From assembly GCF_006546985.1 (NCBI RefSeq), contig NZ_VATK01000012.1, forward strand, positions 62,001 to 126,000: 64,000 nucleotides of DNA, in the 5' to 3' direction. This DNA comes from Bacillus sp. 03113. Its GTDB lineage: Bacteria; Bacillota; Bacilli; Bacillales; Cytobacillaceae. This document shows, in pieces, positions 52,321-61,526 of the stretch. Under the pieces are notes generated by a model. That model had not been told where the DNA came from and made no database searches. It saw only the letters and a program-made list of their open reading frames with translations. Each line of letters begins with the position of its first letter. Position 1 is the first letter of the stretch. Both the position numbers and the translations under genes were made by a program.

Positions 52321-53403
52321 TTAATATTGGTTTTGAAATTCTTTCATGAATTCGGCAAGCTGACGAACATGATCAAGAGGAACTGCGTTATAAATGGATG
52401 CACGGCAGCCGCCAACTGAGCGGTGTCCATTTAGACCGACAAAGCCTTTTTCTTTTGCTTTTGTAAGGAAGGCTTTTGTTATTTCATCATTTTGTAAAGT
52501 AAAGGTTACATTCATATTTGAACGGCTGTTTTTCTCAGCATGTCCTTTGTAAAATCCGTTGCTTTCATCGATCGCATCATATAATAATTTTGCTTTTTCG
52601 TCGTTCGTTTTGGAAATCGCTTCGATACCGCCTTCATTTTCTACCCACTTAAGAACAAGTGAAAGTAAGTATATAGCTAAAGTAGGTGGGGTATTGAATA
52701 ATGAATTATTTTTGGCATGGGTTTGGTAATTTAGCATAGTTGGCAAAGAATCTTTTGAAAGCTCTAATAAATCTTTCTTAATAATAACAACAGTTACCCC
52801 TGAAGGACCAAGGTTTTTTTGTGCACCAGCGTAGATGACATCGAATTGTTCTACGTTGACTGGTCTGCTTAAAATATCACTAGACATATCAGCAACTAAT
52901 GGAACAGAGAGATTCTCTGGAAAAGAGCTCCATTGCGTACCAAAAATAGTGTTATTGCTCGTTACATGTAAGTAAGCTGCATTGTCAGGTATTTTACTTG
53001 TATCTAATTCAGGAATATTGGTGTAATTTTCTTCTTTGCTAGTGGATAGAATGGCTGTTTCTCCAAATTTTTTCGCTTCTTTTAAAGCTTTTTCGGACCA
53101 AGCACCAGTTAGTGCGTAGCAGCCAACTTTCCCTTCAGTGAGAATGTTCATAGGAACCATCGTGAACTGAAGGCTAGCACCACCTTGTAAGAATAAAATT
53201 TCGTAGTTATCTGGTATCGACATAAGCTTTCTTAGTAAATCTTTTGCTTCGTTATGGACTTCCTCATACTCTTTGCTTCGGTGGCTGAGTTCCATAATTG
53301 ACATACCAGTGTTATTAAAATTCATCCAAGATTTTTGTGCTTCTTTCAGCACCCATTCAGGCAGTGCTGCTGGTCCAGCATTGAAATTTAAAGCGCGACT
53401 CAT
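52321..53403 (-). CDS. serC: phosphoserine aminotransferase
   Basis: The 360-residue class V aminotransferase has NFNAGPAALPEWVL at the N terminus, the phosphate-binding LFLQGGASLQF (about 72) and VADMSSDILSRPV, with the PLP lysine in YAGAQKNLGPSGVTVVI (about 197). The C-terminal GLNGHRSVGGCRASIYNA completes the active site. It makes 3-phosphoserine (serine pathway) and 4-phosphohydroxythreonine (PLP pathway). GGGAGG lies 6 bases before the ATG at 53403; the 8-codon upstream extension lacks a ribosome site. A 360 bp gap with a mosaic repeat precedes it. Confidence 0.96.
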   Translation of the reverse strand: MSRALNFNAGPAALPEWVLKEAQKSWMNFNNTGMSIMELSHRSKEYEEVHNEAKDLLRKLMSIPDNYEILFLQGGASLQFTMVPMNILTEGKVGCYALTGAWSEKALKEAKKFGETAILSTSKEENYTNIPELDTSKIPDNAAYLHVTSNNTIFGTQWSSFPENLSVPLVADMSSDILSRPVNVEQFDVIYAGAQKNLGPSGVTVVIIKKDLLELSKDSLPTMLNYQTHAKNNSLFNTPPTLAIYLLSLVLKWVENEGGIEAISKTNDEKAKLLYDAIDESNGFYKGHAEKNSRSNMNVTFTLQNDEITKAFLTKAKEKGFVGLNGHRSVGGCRASIYNAVPLDHVRQLAEFMKEFQNQY

Positions 53404-53642
53404 TGTATTTCCTCCCGATAAAAGCATTGTTTCGCTTTAAAGCGATATATGAAAAACATTCATCCTTATCGTACCAAAAGTTAAGCATTTGTACAGATAA
53501 AAAATATAAAAATATTTTGTCGAAACAATAAAGAATAGTTCAATTTATGTTTTCCAAATTGGAGATAAATAAAACCATTGCAGCATTTTGCCGAATGGTT
53601 TTATGTTTGTAAGGTAAGAAATTAACATTTTTGAAGTCCGAC

Positions 53643-53766
53643 TGGTATCTAGTATAGCGCCAAGCCTTTGTGAAAAATAACCCTTTGTCTCTAAAAGTAA
53701 AAAACTTTCCCGTGCCAAATGAACATTTTTCTTCAGAGCTGACCAAGGCGCTTCCGCTTTTCTTAT
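53643..53766 (+). repeat. mosaic intergenic repeat, copy 8 (B core variant)
   Basis: GTCCGACTGGTATCTAG leads into GCGCCAAGCCTTTGTGAAAA, CTCTAAAAGTAAAAAACT and AAATGAACATTTTTCTTCAG. The right end is ACCAAGGCGCTTCCGCTTTT plus CTTA, within a base or two of the TAA stop of hit. The open frame antisense to it is not a gene. Confidence 0.85.
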
Positions 53767-54186
53767 TTAGATATTTTCCTTAATGGTTGACGAAATCGTT
53801 TGCAGATCCTCAGGAGTATATTCGCTCGTATGAGTTTTCCAAACAGCCCCAAATCCATCACTTTTTCCGTATCGAGGAATGATGTGCATATGGTAATGGA
53901 AAACAGACTGTCCCGCAAGTTCACCATTATTGTTTAATAGGTTTAACGCTTCCGGGTTAAAAGCTTTCTTAATACCATTTGCAATTGCAGGGACAACCTC
54001 AAATAAATTCTTCGCAATTTCTGGTGTTAATTCAAAAATATTTTCTTTATGTATTTTTGGTATAACGAGCGTATGTCCTTTTGTTACTTGACTTATATCT
54101 AAAAAAGCGACCACATGCTCATTTTCAAACACCTTGGCGGAAGGGATTTCTCCATTTGCAATTTTACAAAAAATACAATCACTCAC
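53767..54186 (-). CDS. hit: Hit, histidine-triad (HIT) family hydrolase
   Basis: The 139-residue HIT protein has a zinc pair near the start (CIFCK), AFLDISQVTKGHTLVIPK and the catalytic triad motif GQSVFHYHMHIIPRYG (His-x-His-x-His). It probably hydrolyses nucleotide phosphoramidates or dinucleoside polyphosphates. The frame opens 17 codons upstream, but the GTG at 54186 (VSDCIFCK) lies 8 bases after AAGGACGG and matches family length. Divergent from ecsA, as in B. subtilis. Confidence 0.94.
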   Translation of the reverse strand: MSDCIFCKIANGEIPSAKVFENEHVVAFLDISQVTKGHTLVIPKIHKENIFELTPEIAKNLFEVVPAIANGIKKAFNPEALNLLNNNGELAGQSVFHYHMHIIPRYGKSDGFGAVWKTHTSEYTPEDLQTISSTIKENI

Positions 54187-54273
54187 GTTTTGATCCGTCC
54201 TTTCAATAAACCTGAATTTTACACTATATTGTATCATACTAGATCATTCGACAAAAGAATTAGAAAAAATGAA

Positions 54274-54317
54274 GAGGATGACCCAGAATCGTCTGCACGA
54301 ATTTCTGTGTCATCCTC
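54274..54317. other. strong hairpin in the hit-ecsA divergent region
   Basis: GAGGATGAC-C-CAGAA pairs with TTCTG-T-GTCATCCTC. It lies between two divergently transcribed genes, so it is not a normal terminator; it could sit in the hit leader or belong to an unannotated short transcript. No gene is seen in the rest of 54187-54814. Confidence 0.45.
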
Positions 54318-54814
54318 ATTTGAAGGGAAAGCTTCTTATTTTATGCGTTCTTTTTCAGGTTATTTTCTGCGACAAACACCTCATTTATTTAATGAATTGT
54401 GTTTATATCGAGACTGATCTTTGTTCAAGCTAACCATCTCCAGATTCTTTATAGTTTTCATCAAACGTATAAAGCAAGGATGATTGTCTTTAATAAACAC
54501 CTCATTTCAATTGTGAAAGGTTCATCACATGTTACCCATGTGATTAGGTGTAAATAGATCCTTTTTGTGGCTTATCAACACTAATGTGCAATAGAACCAT
54601 CCCCTTAATTGAACGAATGAAGCTTCTTTTTGAACCCACTTTTCTGATGATTTCACATCAAATTTTTGTGGTGCTCCCCTTCAAAAATTAGAATATCCAT
54701 CTATACAAAAGATATGCAAATCAAATTAATTTTTTTTGTACCGTTATATTTGTGCCTATTACGTCGATTATTGTTACAATGTTAGTAATTCAATCAGAGA
54801 GGACGTTGCAGCTT

Positions 54815-55555
54815 ATGTCTTTGTTAGAAATTAAGAATCTAACAGGTGGTTATACGAGGAGCCCAGTTTTAAAAGATGTATCCTTTCATGTCAATGAAAA
54901 TGAGCTAGTTGGGCTGATCGGATTAAATGGGGCAGGGAAAAGTACGACAATTAAGCATATTATCGGATTAATGGAGCCTCATCATGGTGAAATTACAATA
55001 GGTGGAACTGCTTTTCAAAAGGACAAAAAAGGTTATCGAAGCCAGTTTACTTATATTCCTGAAACGCCGATTCTTTATGATGAATTAACGCTTGAAGAGC
55101 ATTTAAAAGTGACAGCTATGGCTTATGGATTAGAAGAGGGATTATTTCAAAAAAGAATGAATGATTTATTAAAGGAATTTCGGATGGAGAAAAGATTGAA
55201 ATGGTTTCCAGCTCATTTTTCAAAGGGAATGAAGCAGAAGGTAATGATCATGTGTGCTTTTCTTGCTCGTCCATCACTTTACATTATTGATGAGCCATTT
55301 GTAGGGTTAGATCCGCTTGGGATACAATCTTTGCTAAATTTAATGAAAAATATGAAGGAAGACGGAGCAGGTATTCTTATGTCTACTCATATATTAACAA
55401 CAGCTGAAAAATACTGTGACCGATTCATTATTTTGCATGAAGGGAAAACGAGAGCTCAAGGGACACTCGACGATTTAAGACAGCAATTTGAAATGCCGCA
55501 TGCATCACTTGATGAGCTTTATATACAGCTAACAAAGGAAGAATCCAATGTTTAA
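54815..55555 (+). CDS. ecsA: EcsA, ABC transporter ATP-binding protein
   Basis: The 246-residue ATPase starts MSLLEIKNLTGGYTRSPVLK and has Walker A GLNGAGKST (about 38), YIPETPILYDELTLEEH, signature FSKGMKQKVMIM (about 135), Walker B YIIDEPFVGLDP (about 157) and H-loop STHILTTAEKYC. The Ecs transporter is needed for normal exoprotein production, competence and RasP/site-2 protease function in B. subtilis; its substrate is unknown. The frame opens 21 codons earlier; GAGAGG before the ATG at 54815 and alignment with EcsA give the start. Overlaps ecsB by 8 bases. Confidence 0.95.
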   Translation: MSLLEIKNLTGGYTRSPVLKDVSFHVNENELVGLIGLNGAGKSTTIKHIIGLMEPHHGEITIGGTAFQKDKKGYRSQFTYIPETPILYDELTLEEHLKVTAMAYGLEEGLFQKRMNDLLKEFRMEKRLKWFPAHFSKGMKQKVMIMCAFLARPSLYIIDEPFVGLDPLGIQSLLNLMKNMKEDGAGILMSTHILTTAEKYCDRFIILHEGKTRAQGTLDDLRQQFEMPHASLDELYIQLTKEESNV

Positions 55556-56759
55556 TGATAAAAATTTGTGGAAAGAAAGAGTAAATCGAACAAGAAAAGA
55601 GCTCGGAAGCTACCTGCGATACATATTGAATGGACATTTTGTGATTGTAGTTGTTTTTTTATTAGGTACAGCATCCTTTTATTACCAGGCGTGGATAAAA
55701 ACCTTATCAGCGAATTTTCCAGCGGCTATCTTGCTTGCTTTCTTGCTAGCGTTTTTAATGACTTATAGCCCTGTTTATACTTTTTTTGTTGAAGCTGACT
55801 TGATTTTTCTGTTGCCATTAGAGCATAAACTTACGAGCTATATTCGAAGGTCATTATTCATAAGTTTTATCTTACAGGCTTATGTTGTCATGATTGGACT
55901 GGCAGTGATGATGCCTATCTACGCACAAGTAAATGAAGCGAAGTTTTCACCTTTTTTCTATTTTTTATTCATTCTTTTCCTCGTGAAATGGTTAAACCTA
56001 TTTATTAGATGGCATATTCAATACTACGTAGATATACGAGTCCATCGCATCGATATAGCAGTAAGGTATTGCCTAAATTTTAGCCTGCTTTATTTGCTTT
56101 TTTCCAATGCCCATCTAGTTTTTATCATAGGATTAATAGGGCTATTAGCTGTGCTTTCCCTATATTTCAAAAATAAATCAATGCATAAAGGCCTTAAGTG
56201 GGAGTTTTTAATTGAAGCTGAATCAAGAAGATTAAATGCATTCTATCGTTTAGCGAATCTCTTTACAGATGTGCCGAAGCTGAGAGATCGAGTAAAAAGA
56301 AGGAAATGGTTAGATGGATTTATTCAATGGATAACATATCAACAGTATAATACCTATCTTCATCTGTATGTGCGATCCTTTTTTCGAGCAGGGGACTATT
56401 TTGGTTTATTTTTACGATTAACTGTAATCGGAATAGCTGCTCTCTATTTTATTTCGTTTGGAGCTGGACAAGTACTATTTGTTATTCTATTTATGTATTT
56501 AACTGGATTTCAGCTGTTGCCATTATGGCGGCATTATGATAACAAGGTTTGGATTGAGCTTTATCCTATTGAAAAAACGATCAAGGAAAAATCATTTAAA
56601 AAGCTTTTGTCTTTCTTGCTAGTCATCCAAGCTTTTGTACTGTCATGCGTTCTTCTTTTCAAAGGAGACGTGTTATTATCAGTTATATCTCTTCTTTCTG
56701 GAGCAGTCTTTACCTATGTATTTGTTTATGTATATCTGCCTAAAAAAATCCGCTCTTGA
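55548..56759 (+). CDS. ecsB: EcsB, ABC transporter permease
   Basis: The 403-residue membrane protein has nine or so hydrophobic segments and a basic cytoplasmic stretch (about 215-260, RRLNAFYRLANLFTDVPKLRD). It has the EcsB-typical VYTFFVEADLIFLLPLEHKL near residue 77. It pairs with EcsA, overlapping its end. A terminator follows directly, so ecsC needs its own promoter or read-through. Confidence 0.93.
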   Translation: MFNDKNLWKERVNRTRKELGSYLRYILNGHFVIVVVFLLGTASFYYQAWIKTLSANFPAAILLAFLLAFLMTYSPVYTFFVEADLIFLLPLEHKLTSYIRRSLFISFILQAYVVMIGLAVMMPIYAQVNEAKFSPFFYFLFILFLVKWLNLFIRWHIQYYVDIRVHRIDIAVRYCLNFSLLYLLFSNAHLVFIIGLIGLLAVLSLYFKNKSMHKGLKWEFLIEAESRRLNAFYRLANLFTDVPKLRDRVKRRKWLDGFIQWITYQQYNTYLHLYVRSFFRAGDYFGLFLRLTVIGIAALYFISFGAGQVLFVILFMYLTGFQLLPLWRHYDNKVWIELYPIEKTIKEKSFKKLLSFLLVIQAFVLSCVLLFKGDVLLSVISLLSGAVFTYVFVYVYLPKKIRS

Positions 56760-56774
56760 TAAGCGGGTTTTTTT
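56743..56774 (+). terminator. terminator of ecsAB
   Basis: AAAAAAATCCGCT pairs with AGCGGGTTTTTTT; its left arm lies within the last codons of ecsB. Confidence 0.88.
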
Positions 56775-56850
56775 AGATTAGATCGAATGAAACAATTGCC
56801 TGCTTCTTTCGTATATACAAATTAAGAAGATTCGTAAAGGTGGTTTCATA

Positions 56851-57570
56851 ATGAATGATTATAAAGTAAAAATACATCATGAAGTTTTAGATTGGAAACG
56901 AAAGCTACTAAGGAAATCAAGCTATTTCAATCGAATATCAAGAAGTGTACAAACTAAAGTGAATCAATATATCCCTGAGAAAGCTCATATGGTGATGACT
57001 AGTGCCATAAAAAATATGGTTGAAGCTATTTTAAAGGGATCAAATTATATAACCAAGAAGAATCAGGCAAATGAATTTCAAACTTTAGCTGAAAAGGATG
57101 CAAAGGTCGTTGAAAAATTAGCTATTTATCGAAAAACGGCAATGCTGGAGGGAGCAGGGACAGGAGCAGGAGGTTTTTTATTAGGATTAGCTGATTTTCC
57201 ACTTTTGCTCTCGATTAAGATTAAATTTCTATTTGAGATGGCTTCTGTATATGGTTTTGATACGAACAAATATGAAGAGCGAATTTTTATTTTACAAATC
57301 TTTCATTTAGCCTTTTCAAGTGAGAAGAAAAGAAATGAAATAATTGATACTATTGAGAACTGGGAGAGCGAAAAGAAAAAGCTTGTACAAATGGATTGGA
57401 GAGAATTTCAACAAGAATATCGAGATTATATTGATTTGATCAAAATGTTTCAGCTTGTTCCGGGGGTAGGGGCAATGGTTGGTGCTTATGCCAATTATCG
57501 CTTCTTGGACCATTTAGGCGAAACAGCCATGAATTGCTACCGTTTAAGATTATTAACAGCAGCCCCATAG
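56851..57570 (+). CDS. ecsC: EcsC
   Basis: The 239-residue protein of the EcsC family has an amphipathic helical N terminus and a glycine-rich hydrophobic block (GAGTGAGGFLLGLADFPLLLSIK near 105-127, read with one residue split). LVPGVGAMVGAYANYRFLDHLGETAMNCYRLR lies near the C terminus, in two adjacent segments. The function is unknown and EcsC is dispensable for the EcsAB role. AAAGGTGG lies 7 bases before the ATG. Confidence 0.93.
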   Translation: MNDYKVKIHHEVLDWKRKLLRKSSYFNRISRSVQTKVNQYIPEKAHMVMTSAIKNMVEAILKGSNYITKKNQANEFQTLAEKDAKVVEKLAIYRKTAMLEGAGTGAGGFLLGLADFPLLLSIKIKFLFEMASVYGFDTNKYEERIFILQIFHLAFSSEKKRNEIIDTIENWESEKKKLVQMDWREFQQEYRDYIDLIKMFQLVPGVGAMVGAYANYRFLDHLGETAMNCYRLRLLTAAP

Positions 57571-57620
57571 AATTGACGGATGCTGTTAATTATGGCCTTT
57601 CTTCTAATTTATAGGTTTAG

Positions 57621-57791
57621 TTAAAGAGTATTGTTGATAAAAGCGATTTTTGAATCATTCGTGTGAAACATCGTTTCACACGCCTTGAAGCATAGCTTCA
57701 AGGTAGCAGGATCTTTATGAACCGCTAGGAGCAAGCGAGCTTACTACTAGCGGTTCATAAAGATCCTGCTAAATGATTCAAAAATCAACAG
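57621..57791 (-). repeat. element with CTGTTG/CAACAG ends, copy 2 (inverted relative to copy 1)
   Basis: TTAAAGAGTATTGTTGATAA, then AAGCGATTTTTGAATCATT, is the reverse of the right end at 14918-14964, and AATGATTCAAAAATCAACAG closes it. Three nested hairpins fill the centre: GTGTGAAAC/GTTTCACAC, CCTTGAAGC/GCTTCAAGG, and GCAGGATCTTTATGAACCGC/GCGGTTCATAAAGATCCTGC. It ends 2 bases before the stop codon of the convergent yhaA. Confidence 0.78.
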
Positions 57792-57793
57792 TG

Positions 57794-58993
57794 TTATTTT
57801 GCAGCTGTTTCTTGATATTCTTTTACACTTGAGTGATATTGCACCGCAACTGAACAAAGAGTTTTTGCTGCTATTAGCATGGATTTTTCATCAATATCAA
57901 ATTTAGGATGATGATGAGGATAAGCCTTTGAAGGGTCTTCAGGCCTTGCTCCAGTGAAGAAAAAACTTCCTTTTATATGCTGCAAGTAGTAAGCGAAATC
58001 CTCCGCAGCCATTTCAGGCTCTGATTCTTGAACCATAGCAAATCCATCCTTTTTCGCACATTCAGCTAAGAATTCCGTTTCTTTTTCATGATTTACTACT
58101 GCTGGATAGCCTTTTGTGTATTGGAAGTCGTAAGTACTATCAGATGTATAACAGGTCCCTTTTGTTACTCTTTCTAATTCTTCGGAAATAAGATTTTGAA
58201 TGTCTTCATTGAAAGTTCTTACCGTTCCGCCAATTCGAGCACGATCCGCAATCACATTAAAGGCATTATCCGAAATAAAGGATCCCACAGATACAACGCC
58301 AGATTCAAGAGGATTCACTTTACGGCTCACAATTTGTTGTAAGTTGACGACTAGCTGGGAGGCTGTGACAATGGCATCCTTTGTTTTATGTGGCTGCGAG
58401 CCATGCCCGCCATGTCCTTGAATCGTAATTTGAAAGCGATCACCAGCTGCCATAATCGGTCCCACTCGATGAGCAACTGTTCCAGTTGGCAAGCTTGTCC
58501 AAAGATGAGTCCCATAAATAACGTCAACTCCTTCTAAGCAGCCATCTTGAATCATCTGTAAGGCTCCACCCCCGCCTTCTTCTGCATGCTGATGGATCAT
58601 AACATAGGTACCTTCCAACTGTTCTCTGTTTTCATATAGCGTTTTAGCAAGTACAAGCAATGTGGCTGTATGTCCATCATGTCCGCATGCATGCATAACG
58701 CCTGGGACTTTTGATTTATAGGGTACGTCCTTTTCATCCTGTATCGGTAACGCATCAAAATCTGCGCGAAGAGCAACTGTTTTTCCTGGCTTTCCGCCAT
58801 AGATTTTAGCGACCACTCCATTTCCGCCAACTTGGCTTCTAACCTCTACGCCTAATTGTGTATAGAAATCTTTTATGTACTTGGCTGTTTGATATTCTTG
58901 GTTTGACAATTCTGGATGCTGATGTAAATACCTTCGAATAGAGACCATTTCTTCATAATAGCGATTAAGTGTATTGAATAATTGATCAAGCAT
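57794..58993 (-). CDS. yhaA: YhaA, M20 family amidohydrolase/peptidase
   Basis: The 399-residue M20D metalloprotein has YLHQHPELSNQEY, the metal and catalytic motifs HACGHDGHTATLL (about 102), HQHAEEGGGGA (about 137), the dimerisation domain GHGGHGSQPHKTKDAI (about 195) and HHHPKFDID near the C terminus. Relatives hydrolyse N-acyl amino acids, hippurate or amino-acid conjugates; the exact substrate is not known. AAAGGTGGG lies 6 bases before the ATG. Follows ecsABC convergently as in the recalled B. subtilis order. Confidence 0.9.
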   Translation of the reverse strand: MLDQLFNTLNRYYEEMVSIRRYLHQHPELSNQEYQTAKYIKDFYTQLGVEVRSQVGGNGVVAKIYGGKPGKTVALRADFDALPIQDEKDVPYKSKVPGVMHACGHDGHTATLLVLAKTLYENREQLEGTYVMIHQHAEEGGGGALQMIQDGCLEGVDVIYGTHLWTSLPTGTVAHRVGPIMAAGDRFQITIQGHGGHGSQPHKTKDAIVTASQLVVNLQQIVSRKVNPLESGVVSVGSFISDNAFNVIADRARIGGTVRTFNEDIQNLISEELERVTKGTCYTSDSTYDFQYTKGYPAVVNHEKETEFLAECAKKDGFAMVQESEPEMAAEDFAYYLQHIKGSFFFTGARPEDPSKAYPHHHPKFDIDEKSMLIAAKTLCSVAVQYHSSVKEYQETAAK

Positions 58994-59258
58994 GTTAACC
59001 CACCTTTAAAAAAATTTGAAAATAAAACTAATTAAAGTTATAGTAATGTCTAGCTAAAGTCCTAATGTTAAGATATAGCTAGAAAAAGAAACCCATTTTT
59101 GACGAAAAATGAAGTTCGTTTGGGAAAATAAAGGTTGATTTTTCTGAATTGTTTACTTTATTTAAACATTATACCATTTATTTGATGGATGATAGGGGAA
59201 ATTTTCTAAAGACAAGAAAAATAGAATAATATTTTTAATGCTAGTTGGAGGAAAGAGA

Positions 59259-59897
59259 ATGAGGATTCGCAATTCAAAAATAGCTTATGTATTCGTAACA
59301 GCTGCTTTTATTTGTTCCATATATTTAATTATTGCTTTGAAAAATGGTAACTCAATTCCTTTTGACCGAGAAATTTCTTCTTTTTTTATGAATGTAATTC
59401 ATGACTCAACTTACCCAGTTTTTCATTTTATTACAGGTTTTGGAGATAAAATGGGGATAGGGATTATGGCATTATTTGTTATCGCATGGTTATGGGTGAA
59501 AAAAAGAGATTATACGGGAATATCGATTTTTGTTCTTGCAGTTGCTATCGGAAATGAATTTAACGAATGGATAAAGGAAGCAGTCGGTCGACCACGGCCA
59601 CATTTTGAGCATCTTGTTGATGTTAAAACATTAAGTTTTCCTAGTGGACATGCTATGGTGGGCTTAATATTGTACATGCTTACAGCCTATTTCCTTATCA
59701 ATGAACTATCAACAAAGAAAGGGAAATGGATAGTAGGTATAGTTGCTATTGTTGTTATTTTTTTAATAGGAATTAGTCGGATTGCCCTTCAAGTTCACTA
59801 CCCTTCAGATGTATTTGGAGGATATGCGTTAGGCTTTATTTGGACATTCCTATGGATTTCAATCTATGAAAAGTTGAAAAGACGAAAAAATAAGTAA
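59259..59897 (+). CDS. PAP2 family membrane phosphatase
   Basis: The 212-residue membrane protein has six helices and the full PAP2 acid-phosphatase triplet: KEAVGRPRP (motif 1, about 112), FPSGHAM (motif 2, about 135) and SRIALQVHYPSD (motif 3, about 182). It should dephosphorylate a lipid such as phosphatidylglycerophosphate or undecaprenyl diphosphate on the outer face; YodM-like proteins are the nearest I recall. TTGGAGG lies 8 bases before the ATG at 59259. It interrupts the yhaA-yhfA pair on the opposite strand. Confidence 0.88.
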   Translation: MRIRNSKIAYVFVTAAFICSIYLIIALKNGNSIPFDREISSFFMNVIHDSTYPVFHFITGFGDKMGIGIMALFVIAWLWVKKRDYTGISIFVLAVAIGNEFNEWIKEAVGRPRPHFEHLVDVKTLSFPSGHAMVGLILYMLTAYFLINELSTKKGKWIVGIVAIVVIFLIGISRIALQVHYPSDVFGGYALGFIWTFLWISIYEKLKRRKNK

Positions 59898-59913
59898 AAA
59901 TATGGACTTAAGT

Positions 59914-59958
59914 AAAGTACGTGGCACCTAAGAGCTTTGTAAAGGTGCCACGTACTTT
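59914..59958. terminator. bidirectional terminator between the PAP2 gene and yhfA
   Basis: AAAGTACGTGGCACCT pairs perfectly with AGGTGCCACGTACTTT. Confidence 0.92.
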
Positions 59959-59960
59959 GT

Positions 59961-61364
59961 TTATAAGAGAAAGATAGCAACAATGGTTGTGACAGCTAAT
60001 CCGATGGTAACAGGGAGAAGATTTCGTCTAGCAAGCTCGAATGGATCTACATTACAAATGGCAGCTGCAGGTATTAAAGCCCAAGGGACCAGTGTGCCGC
60101 CGCCAACCCAAATAGCGGCAATTTGCCCTAATGCGGTTAAGGTAGAGATGCCAGATCCGATCGCTGTTCCAAATAAATGAGCAATGGATCCTGCTAAAGA
60201 AATTCCTGAAAACCCTGATCCATCTAATCCTGTGATCACTCCGACAGCTGTCAGAGTAATTGCACTAATTTCTTCTGTAATCGGAACAAAGTTTGCAAGG
60301 GCTACCCCTAGATCATTAACGATCCCTTGAGAATGCTTAGGGAGGAAATCTCCGATAATCGTAGTAAATCCTGAATCCCCCAAGTAAAAATAAGCAGCAA
60401 TTGGAATAACAGGTCCAAATACTTTAAATCCAAATTGAAAACCTTCAATAAGATAGCTCGTTACCTTCTCAATGCCATTATTCTTATAGCTGATCAATGT
60501 AATGAATAGAAGAATCAAAATAGAAGTGCCGCCTACTAGCGCAGTCGCATCACTACCTTGCAGTTGAAGAGTATACATTGCAGCAACATCCACTGCAAAT
60601 AAGACTGGGACAAGGATAGCAAAGAATTTTTTTTGAGATTTGGATAATAACAATGATTGTTCTTCAGAAATTTTCTCCAATTTATTATTTATCGCCTCAT
60701 TTTTGTCAATTAATAAACGACCTTTTTTCATATCTCTTCTAAGAAAATAAAAAGCGGTGATTGTTGTCACAGCCCCCATGACCACAACGAGCGGTATACT
60801 CGCATGAATGACCTCATTGACAGCTATGCCTGCAGCATCAGCTGTTAGCTTCGGTGCGGCTTGAATCACATAATCACCTGAAAGTGCGATTCCATGTCCG
60901 AATAAATTCATGGCCATTGCTACGCCAAGGGCGGGTAAGCCGACACGGAGGGCAACGGGAAGTAATACAGCTCCTAATAGAGCAACAGCAGGAGAAGGCC
61001 AAAAAAACCATGAAATGGTCATCATTAAGATTCCAATGATCCAATAGGCTAAAGTTGGGGTACGAATGAGTTTAGAAAAAGGAGAAATCATAACTTCATT
61101 GATTCCTGTGGTTGTCAGTACTTTACTCATCGCCACAATGATGGATATAACGAGGATGGTAGAAAGAAGCTCTGTAATCGCATAAATAAAGCTAGTAAAT
61201 ATACTGATCACAGAAGTGCTTATTGATCCGGTTGCTGTAATAGCAATTAAAAATATCCCAACGATGCAAACGAGCGTCGTATCTCTTCTAAAAATCATAA
61301 ATCCGATTATAAAAGCAATAAAAAGAACGTAAATCCAGTGGATAGCAGTTAATTCAATTCCCAT
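59961..61364 (-). CDS. yhfA: YhfA, predicted membrane transporter
   Basis: The 467-residue protein has about twelve hydrophobic segments and a basic cytoplasmic loop (about 215-255). Distinct blocks are WFFWPSPAVALLGAVLLPVALRVG near 120, GHGIALSGDYVIQAAPKL near 158 and GLDGSGFSGISLAGSIAHLFG near 390. It resembles ion transporters with inverted repeats (citrate/dicarboxylate or SLC13-like style), but no substrate can be named. GAAGGAGG precedes the ATG. The order yhaA-yhfA-yhgC supports the symbol. Confidence 0.82.
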   Translation of the reverse strand: MGIELTAIHWIYVLFIAFIIGFMIFRRDTTLVCIVGIFLIAITATGSISTSVISIFTSFIYAITELLSTILVISIIVAMSKVLTTTGINEVMISPFSKLIRTPTLAYWIIGILMMTISWFFWPSPAVALLGAVLLPVALRVGLPALGVAMAMNLFGHGIALSGDYVIQAAPKLTADAAGIAVNEVIHASIPLVVVMGAVTTITAFYFLRRDMKKGRLLIDKNEAINNKLEKISEEQSLLLSKSQKKFFAILVPVLFAVDVAAMYTLQLQGSDATALVGGTSILILLFITLISYKNNGIEKVTSYLIEGFQFGFKVFGPVIPIAAYFYLGDSGFTTIIGDFLPKHSQGIVNDLGVALANFVPITEEISAITLTAVGVITGLDGSGFSGISLAGSIAHLFGTAIGSGISTLTALGQIAAIWVGGGTLVPWALIPAAAICNVDPFELARRNLLPVTIGLAVTTIVAIFLL

Positions 61365-61526
61365 AATAGCTTTCCTCCTTCATATGGTGCATATATCATG
61401 AATCAAGCAGTACAGGGCTAATGTCTAACTTGAAACGTAATACAGAATATGTGTGAAGGAAAAACTTTGTGAAAGGCACTATTGTGAGGTAGGGCAATCA
61501 CTTGTCAAATTATTTCTTTCCTCATA

